Positions 43,815 through 49,098 of a DNA stretch of 49,098 bases are shown one piece after another; positions within the stretch are counted from its first letter, which is position 1; every line of letters begins with the position of its first letter. The stretch is from Emcibacteraceae bacterium (GTDB lineage: Bacteria > Pseudomonadota > Alphaproteobacteria > Sphingomonadales > Emcibacteraceae), in NCBI GenBank assembly GCA_028281625.1, contig JANQJN010000143.1, positions 1 to 49,098 on the forward strand, written 5' to 3'. The notes under the pieces are model-generated. The model was given only the letters and a program-made list of their open reading frames with translations. It was not told the origin of the DNA and made no database searches. Both the position numbers and the translations under genes were made by a program.

Positions 43815-44357
43815 CTAGCCGTCATTTGTGACGTCATTATGAAGCAAGAGTGCGATGCGCGCCATTCTTTTCATACTTATTACGGAAAGTGTTGAACCTG
43901 AAATCCCATTAATAGGTTTATCAAGTGAATTATTGTGGGTGATAGCAGCACCGTAATATTGCGCGCGGTGCACTCGACTTTGTACTTCGTGGCCGCGTGT
44001 TTCGCGGTAAGTAAGCACGCTGATATCGAGAATTTTACCGTCTTCTACCACAACACCTGCGGTGATTGGCATGGTGCGTGCGACGCTGTCAAGCACCCAT
44101 AAAGTTCTGTTGTCCTCACGCCAATAGCGGTATCGAACCGGTGTGCTTTCAGCATTGTTTATCACTTCATTGATGTTATCGCGAAGATCGCCGATCACCC
44201 ACACAGTGGCTTTTTTGGGGGTATCACCATTAAAAAAGCTTTTAACATAATCACTGGTTTTTACGAACACACGGTCCGCTGGTTTATAGGTACCCTGCGC
44301 CGAAGCGGAAAGGGTACCCAAAATGATAAACGCAGTGATTATGCCAAATAGTCTCAT
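43815..44357 (-). CDS. Secreted FMN-binding-domain protein, substrate of ApbE flavinylation
   Basis: The 180-residue protein has a Sec signal peptide (MRLFGIITAFIILGTLSASA, near QG). The FMN_bind motif is PINGISGSTLSV with T156 as the likely covalent flavin site. The usual form has S-G-A-T, so here alanine is serine. It follows the coiled-coil porin gene by 11 bases and is therefore in its operon. The divergent ApbE encoded 1.5 kb away is the flavin transferase that would modify it. The group is a periplasmic or surface redox system. Confidence 0.85.
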   Translation of the reverse strand: MRLFGIITAFIILGTLSASAQGTYKPADRVFVKTSDYVKSFFNGDTPKKATVWVIGDLRDNINEVINNAESTPVRYRYWREDNRTLWVLDSVARTMPITAGVVVEDGKILDISVLTYRETRGHEVQSRVHRAQYYGAAITHNNSLDKPINGISGSTLSVISMKRMARIALLLHNDVTNDG

Positions 44358-44368
44358 AATGCTCTTTC

Positions 44369-45676
44369 TTAGAACTGAACACCAACCCCAAGGTTGACGC
44401 GGTTATCTTCTTTTGTCTCGTCAGCATAATCATCAATCTGATAATCAGCCTTAAGCGCCACATTTTCATGAGGCCAGTAATTTACCCCAAAAGCCGTTTG
44501 CTTGTATGCTGACAGGATATCGTCGCCGGCATTATTATCAAAAGAACTGTAGCGAGTAAAGAAGCCAATTGCATGACCATTTGCAAACTTATATTTGTAG
44601 GATGGTTCGATGAACCAACCGCGCTGAACATCGCGGCCGATCAGTTCCGCTTCCATGCTGTTCAGGTTCCATTGTGCATAAAGCGCGCGCAGGCCGAACT
44701 CACTGGTTGAATTGATTTGGCGCTGAATATTCGCATGGCCTTCAAACAGGGTGGCCGATGTTGGTACAACAGACTGCGTTAGATCATCCTGATATTGGAA
44801 AGAGGCGGCAAGGTTGACACCCGCAATTGGCATCCAGCTGAGGCGGCCGGTAAAAGCTGTGTTTTTCCACGATGCCTCGGCCACTTTTTGTCGTCCACTT
44901 CGGATAAGGAATGCGTTACCGCCTTCTGTCGGGGTTTTAAGGCCCGAGTGAACCATAGCATCATATCGAAGGGTGTCGCCAATTTTGCCGCTCAGTTTAA
45001 CACCTGCTTCCCACCACGTGGTTGGCAGGATGTTTTTTTCCACGTCATTGCGTTCTACTCCATAAAATGTTGGTGGCTCGTGAGTTTCATTAAGCATACC
45101 GACTGGCACAAGTTGAAGACCAATGGATGTGCTCGTATTGTCGTTTAGGTCGTATTCAATGAAGGCCTGTTCCAGTTCCACTTCACCGGGCTTGCCGTCA
45201 CCTGCGAGGGAATGTTCAAGTTCAAGTTCGCTGAAGAAACGGACGCGGTCGCTAAATTCCTGACCAAAGTATAAAACAAAGCGGTGATAATCGATCTGAT
45301 CCTTTTTGCCGCCATTAAAATGAAGTTCGCCGTAGCCACCAATTTTTGTTTTTCCAAAGGTTGGCTCACTGGAAGCGCTTCCACCCTGTTCTATGGTTTC
45401 CACTGCAGCTTCAACAATCATGCCGGTTTCTTGAACCTGCTCCTGGGTTTCGGCTACTTGTTCCCGGGTCTCAGCCACCTGTTCCTGGGTTTCCGTGACG
45501 GCCTGCTCAGTCATACCAAGTTTTTCTTCAAGTCTGCTGATTTGTTCCTGCTGCTGCAGAATGATCTTCCACATTTCTTCTGCAGAAGGCATTTCCTGCG
45601 CAAATGAAGGTGACGCAGACAAACACATAGAGAGCGCCAAAAGTGAGCTTGCAGACTTTAGAGATTTGATTTTCAT
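44369..45676 (-). CDS. Outer-membrane porin-like beta-barrel with an N-terminal coiled coil
   Basis: The 435-residue precursor starts at ATG 45676 (GAAATGGA upstream) with a Sec signal peptide (MKIKSLKSASSLLALSMCLS, near SFAQ). A coiled coil follows with near-repeats such as TQEQVAETREQVAETQEQVQ at about residues 50-70. After a short linker comes a beta-barrel of alternating strands (FVLYFGQEFSDRVRFFSELE) ending in GVGVQF, with the terminal phenylalanine. It is the first gene of the operon with the FMN-binding protein. It may give solute or electron access to that protein. Confidence 0.82.
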   Translation of the reverse strand: MKIKSLKSASSLLALSMCLSASPSFAQEMPSAEEMWKIILQQQEQISRLEEKLGMTEQAVTETQEQVAETREQVAETQEQVQETGMIVEAAVETIEQGGSASSEPTFGKTKIGGYGELHFNGGKKDQIDYHRFVLYFGQEFSDRVRFFSELELEHSLAGDGKPGEVELEQAFIEYDLNDNTSTSIGLQLVPVGMLNETHEPPTFYGVERNDVEKNILPTTWWEAGVKLSGKIGDTLRYDAMVHSGLKTPTEGGNAFLIRSGRQKVAEASWKNTAFTGRLSWMPIAGVNLAASFQYQDDLTQSVVPTSATLFEGHANIQRQINSTSEFGLRALYAQWNLNSMEAELIGRDVQRGWFIEPSYKYKFANGHAIGFFTRYSSFDNNAGDDILSAYKQTAFGVNYWPHENVALKADYQIDDYADETKEDNRVNLGVGVQF

Positions 45677-45725
45677 TTTAATTCCATTTCTCAATTGAAT
45701 ATGATTTACTTTAATTGTAATTTTC

Positions 45726-45740
45726 TAAGAACGATTCTTA
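45726..45740. promoter_or_regulatory. Palindrome TAAGAA/TTCTTA between the divergent porin and ApbE genes
   Basis: TAAGAA (45726-45731) and TTCTTA (45735-45740) are exact inverted copies around CGA. The site lies in the 148-base divergent region. Its form recalls AT-rich dyads bound by Fur-superfamily regulators such as Irr, which would fit an iron- or redox-linked module; this is only a resemblance. Confidence 0.5.
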
Positions 45741-45824
45741 ATAACTGCGCTATTAATAATTATTATTAAAAACGACGCAAGCTAAAAATACGGCATTTTG
45801 AAACTTTTTTTGTGATCAAATTTT

Positions 45825-46808
45825 ATGAATTTAAAAAGACGTAAATTATTGAAAATTTTGGGTGTTTCAGCAGGCGCTATGGCGTGGCCACTATCCGCAG
45901 AATACCGCCAAAATCTGCAGCTATTCCGCTGGGAAGGTTACGCGCTTGGGGCAGATACGGAGATCCAGCTTTATGCAAGTAATAAGTCGGATGTAGAGGA
46001 TACTATTAGCTACGTAACTGAACTGATCGCCAAACTTGAAGGCATTTTTAGTCTTTATGATCCTGAGTCGGAAATTAACATGTTAAATAGCATCGGTGCT
46101 TTGGAGGCTGCATCCGCTGACATGATCGAGCTGATTAACATTTCAAAATCATTCAGCGTGAAAACAAATGGTGCTTTTGATGTAACGGTGCAGCCACTTT
46201 GGGAACTCTATGACCGGTATAGGGATGATGGCGATCAGTTGGCCTTCGATCGCGATTTAAAAGACATCGTTCCCTTGATCGGATCAGACAAAATTAAAAT
46301 CGATGACCGTAAAGTTACCTTCTTTGAAGAAGGTATGGCCATCAGCTTCAATGGTATCGCACAAGGCTATATTACCGATAAGGCAGTCGCTCTTTTGAAG
46401 GAAAATGGATTTACAAATACCCTCGTCGATGTGGGTGAATATTCAGCCGGTGGTCCGCAATGGGGTGGGGATCCCTGGCGCATTGGGCTACTTGATCCAT
46501 TTGATCAGATTTCGGTTGCTGACGTTTTGGAGTTAAATGGGGGTGGGCTCGCCACGTCCGGAGGGTACGGGACCGTATTTGCAGATGATGGCAGCAAGCA
46601 CCACTTGTTTAATCCAATCACGGGTCTTAGCGCGAACCAATATGCATCAGTGACTGTGACCGCGAACAATGCGACGACCGCTGATGCCCTTTCCACGGCG
46701 TTCTCAAATATGTCCTCAGAAGCAATCAAAGAATATGTGAAACGTCATCCTGACTTGCGCGTCAGATTGACGCATTACAATGGCGAAGTTGCCCGTATCT
46801 CCCCTTAA
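45825..46808 (+). CDS. apbE: FAD:protein FMN transferase ApbE, Tat-signal form
   Basis: The 327-residue enzyme attaches FMN to a threonine in FMN_bind domains. The N-terminus LKRRKLLKILGVSAGAM is Tat-like. Core signatures are FSLYDPESEINMLN, GAFDVTVQPLWELYD, ISFNGIAQGYITDKAV and HHLFNPITGLSA. The Mg/FAD region GGGLATSGGYGTVF is intact. The partner FMN_bind protein is encoded in the divergent operon. ApbE acts in the periplasm, which fits the signal. No strong Shine-Dalgarno is seen before the ATG. Confidence 0.94.
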   Translation: MNLKRRKLLKILGVSAGAMAWPLSAEYRQNLQLFRWEGYALGADTEIQLYASNKSDVEDTISYVTELIAKLEGIFSLYDPESEINMLNSIGALEAASADMIELINISKSFSVKTNGAFDVTVQPLWELYDRYRDDGDQLAFDRDLKDIVPLIGSDKIKIDDRKVTFFEEGMAISFNGIAQGYITDKAVALLKENGFTNTLVDVGEYSAGGPQWGGDPWRIGLLDPFDQISVADVLELNGGGLATSGGYGTVFADDGSKHHLFNPITGLSANQYASVTVTANNATTADALSTAFSNMSSEAIKEYVKRHPDLRVRLTHYNGEVARISP

Positions 46809-46914
46809 CAGTTCACAAATCCGTCATTTGATCTTTCAAAATGCTTGTTATAAGGTAACAAAAACGCAGGGAAATGTGATCACTTGCGTATAATAATGAA
46901 AAAAGGGAGAACAT

Positions 46915-48207
46915 ATGAGCGAACAGGGGCGCTTAGCAAAAACAGTTGATTCATTTAAGTCCGTTTTTGAAAAGGAAGGGGAGGCCTTTATCTGGTCGTT
47001 TCTGTATTTCTTTTCCATCCTTACGGCTTACTTTATTTTAAGGCCAATTCGTGATGCTATGGGGATTGCCAGCGGCGTTGGATTTTTGCCGTGGCTCTTT
47101 ACCGGGACATTTTTTGTCATGCTGGCTGTAATGCCTTTTTATGGGGCGCTGGTATCGCGTTTCCCACGACATAAATTTATGCCTTATGTATACGTCTTTT
47201 TTATCTTGAACATCCTCATATTCTGGTATTTTTTCGCCAATGATATTCGTATGGATGTTGTTGCCCAGGTGTTTTTCATCTGGCTCAGTGTTTTCAATGT
47301 TTTTGTAGTATCGATCTTCTGGAGTTTTATGGTCGATATTTATAAGTCCGGCGACAGCAAGGTGTTGTTTGGCATGATCGCTTCTGGCGGGACCATTGGC
47401 GGTATTTTAGGACCATCGATTGTAACTTTTCTTACGGAAACCATCGGCACCGAAAGTTTGCTGTTGATATCCGCGGCGGTTTTATCCTTTTCTGTTGTCT
47501 GTATTTATAGGCTCGTTGCCTTAAGGCATGATAGCCTTCAGGATACGCCGACCGCGAATGACAATGGTGAAAAAGCCATTGGTGGTGGCATGATGAGTGG
47601 GGTAACTGAGATACTAAAATCCCGCTATCTGATGGGCGTAACAACCATGGTGTTTTTGCTATCCCTTACCGCGACATTTGCTTATTTCCAGCAAGGGACC
47701 ATGATATATGAAACGATCTCTGATACGGACGAACGGGTACAGATCTTTGGCCTTATCGATTTATCGGTATCCATAGGAGCCCTCATATTCCAGGTGTTTA
47801 TTGCAGGTCCGGTACTTTCAAATTATGGGGTTAAAGGTGGAATAATTGTTCTGCCGATCATTACCGTTATCGGCTTCGCGCTTCTTGCCATTTCACCCAC
47901 AATCGGCGTGTTTATTATTTTCCAGACGCTGAGACGCGCATCTGAATACGGAATGTTTGAACCTTCGAGGCAAAATCTGTTCGGTGTGGTAAGCCGTGAA
48001 CAGAAATATAAATCCAAAAACTTCATCGATACCGTTGTATTTCGCGGCGGCGATGTTGCCAACAGCTGGTTCTACAATATGCTAAGTTCTGGCCTTGGAT
48101 TAACGATCGGAAAAGTGGCCATGGTTGGGGTGCCTATTGCCGCTGTTTGGGGATTACTTGGCTGGAAGCTGGGTAAAACACATGAGGAAATGGAAAAGGG
48201 TGCGTAA
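46915..48207 (+). CDS. MFS-family transporter
   Basis: The 430-residue protein has about 12 predicted membrane helices. FSILTAYFILRPIRDAMGIA at the first helix and ASGGTIGGILGPSIVTFL are typical of an uncharacterised MFS subfamily distantly like ATP/ADP or nucleotide exchangers. AAAGGGAG precedes the ATG. It lies 21 bases before the aldo/keto reductase gene and in the same direction, so both are likely cotranscribed. The substrate is unknown. Confidence 0.9.
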   Translation: MSEQGRLAKTVDSFKSVFEKEGEAFIWSFLYFFSILTAYFILRPIRDAMGIASGVGFLPWLFTGTFFVMLAVMPFYGALVSRFPRHKFMPYVYVFFILNILIFWYFFANDIRMDVVAQVFFIWLSVFNVFVVSIFWSFMVDIYKSGDSKVLFGMIASGGTIGGILGPSIVTFLTETIGTESLLLISAAVLSFSVVCIYRLVALRHDSLQDTPTANDNGEKAIGGGMMSGVTEILKSRYLMGVTTMVFLLSLTATFAYFQQGTMIYETISDTDERVQIFGLIDLSVSIGALIFQVFIAGPVLSNYGVKGGIIVLPIITVIGFALLAISPTIGVFIIFQTLRRASEYGMFEPSRQNLFGVVSREQKYKSKNFIDTVVFRGGDVANSWFYNMLSSGLGLTIGKVAMVGVPIAAVWGLLGWKLGKTHEEMEKGA

Positions 48208-48228
48208 CATTTAAAATGGAGAGATGAG

Positions 48229-49098
48229 ATGGCAGATTTGCCAAACGCAATAACCCGGAAAAAATTTATTAAACTAGCTGGAGCGGCGGCCCTGTCGACG
48301 ATGCTTCCCGGCACAGGTGCAAGGGCGCAGGAAGATGCCCTTCTGCACCGCCCCATCCATTCAACGGGCGAAATGATTCCTGCCGTAGGTCTGGGTACCG
48401 CCAGCGACGGTTTTGGCAGGCAGAGCACAAGCGCACAATATGAGCAGCGGCGAAACGCTATTGCAGCCTTAATCAACAACGGTGGCACAGTGATCGATAC
48501 ATCACCCACTTATCGCGGTGCGGAAGCGGTGGTGGGGCGTGCGCTGGATGAGCTAGGCATGCGGGACCGATGCTTCCTTGCAACCAAGACCAGCATTTAT
48601 GGCCAGCAGGATGGTATTCGTCAGAATGAGGCCTCTTTCGATTATTTACGTACAGGTACATTTGATCTTTTGCAGGTTCATAACCTCAAGGACACAGATG
48701 ACCATCTTGAAACCCTTTATGGTCTAAAGGAAGAAGGCAAAATCCGCTACTTGGGAATTACCCATGTGCGCTCAAGACTAAACAATGAAGCAGCGGATTT
48801 TATGGAAAAATATGATCTCGACTTCATTCAGTGCCAATATAATATGTTTGACCGCTCCATTGAACAACGGGTGCTACCCGTCGCCCGGGAACGTGGAGTG
48901 GCTGTGATGATTAATGTGCCCTTTGGGCGCGGGCGTCTGTTTAGGGCGGTATCCGGAGAAACGGTTCCAGAATGGGCAAATGATTTTGGTGCGGATACTT
49001 GGGGGAAATTTTTCCTAAAATATTTGCTGGCGCATCCAGATGTGACGGTCGTAATACCGGGCACGGTCAATGATTACCATGTGATTGATAATTTGGGC
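48229..49098 (+). CDS. Exported aldo/keto reductase, 3' end outside the window
   Basis: The frame is open to the last base, giving 290 codons of a longer gene. ATG 48229 follows GGAGAG by 5 bases. The N-terminus ITRKKFIKLAGAAALST is Tat-like but has R-K in place of the twin arginine. The catalytic tetrad candidates are D and Y in IDTSPTYRGAE, K in LATKTS and H in LLQVHNLKD, as in AKR-family NADPH-dependent carbonyl reductases. Export with a cofactor already bound would explain a Tat signal. It is downstream of the MFS gene. Confidence 0.85.
   Translation, partial: MADLPNAITRKKFIKLAGAAALSTMLPGTGARAQEDALLHRPIHSTGEMIPAVGLGTASDGFGRQSTSAQYEQRRNAIAALINNGGTVIDTSPTYRGAEAVVGRALDELGMRDRCFLATKTSIYGQQDGIRQNEASFDYLRTGTFDLLQVHNLKDTDDHLETLYGLKEEGKIRYLGITHVRSRLNNEAADFMEKYDLDFIQCQYNMFDRSIEQRVLPVARERGVAVMINVPFGRGRLFRAVSGETVPEWANDFGADTWGKFFLKYLLAHPDVTVVIPGTVNDYHVIDNLG

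Noticed and set aside
46870-46890. GTGATCAC as a CRP-type site before the MFS gene
   Set aside because: It lacks the 6-base spaced TGTGA/TCACA layout, so it is probably a chance palindrome.

Overview
This 49 kb window looks like chromosome from a free-living, probably marine, Gram-negative bacterium, most likely an alphaproteobacterium. The evidence is an OmpW-type outer-membrane protein with an FNR/FixK-type box, many Tat and Sec signal peptides, UppP, ApbE, PseC, and a methionine gamma-lyase gene divergent from an Lrp-family regulator. The order cannot be fixed by eye; a Kordiimonadales/Emcibacterales-like lineage is only a guess. There are no rRNA or tRNA genes, insertion sequences, phage genes or CRISPR arrays. 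Genes are tightly packed, with many ATGA or few-base overlaps and no gene-free stretch above about 300 bases.

Layout. 1-2654: edge of a secreted protein (DUF1080-like start), a GMC oxidoreductase and its gluconate-dehydrogenase subunit 3-like partner, probably an exported sugar or glycoside dehydrogenase. 2731-7067 (minus): an exported amidohydrolase, then an operon of BKACE (DUF849), nitrilase and a Tat-exported 3-His cupin. 7125-10101: ompW behind an FNR-type box, methionine gamma-lyase (mdeA) divergent from its Lrp-type regulator, and a MAPEG protein. 10126-16213 (minus): four overlapping or close genes for secreted proteins, namely a small protein, an 832-aa HExxH metallopeptidase-like protein with low-complexity linkers, a subtilase and a YD-repeat (RHS-type) protein. 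16357-20483: a Rieske oxygenase, an EamA transporter overlapping an M20 amidohydrolase, and a secreted serine hydrolase. 20557-30010: mnmD, a membrane protein, then the conserved but poorly understood cluster DUF4129-DUF4350-MoxR-DUF58-SpoIIM-RDD, facing two paralogous membrane proteins. 30181-34974: a large secreted beta-propeller protein, pseC and a small secreted protein.

35091-42962 holds what I consider the most interesting module. It is an exported three-subunit molybdenum hydroxylase: a Tat-lipoprotein-like 2Fe-2S subunit, a Mo subunit, and an FAD subunit with an extra cysteine cluster. It is followed by a 48-residue one-helix membrane protein. Divergent from it are a di-haem cytochrome b, a small helical protein of unknown family and probably two secreted proteins. 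The 272-bp divergent promoter region contains nested inverted repeats whose elements recur. I infer a periplasmic oxidase or dehydrogenase wired to the quinone pool through the cytochrome b.

42964-49098: uppP; a flavinylation module of a coiled-coil porin and FMN-binding protein (minus) divergent from the flavin transferase ApbE (plus) around a TAAGAA/TTCTTA palindrome; an MFS transporter; and an aldo/keto reductase that runs off the end.
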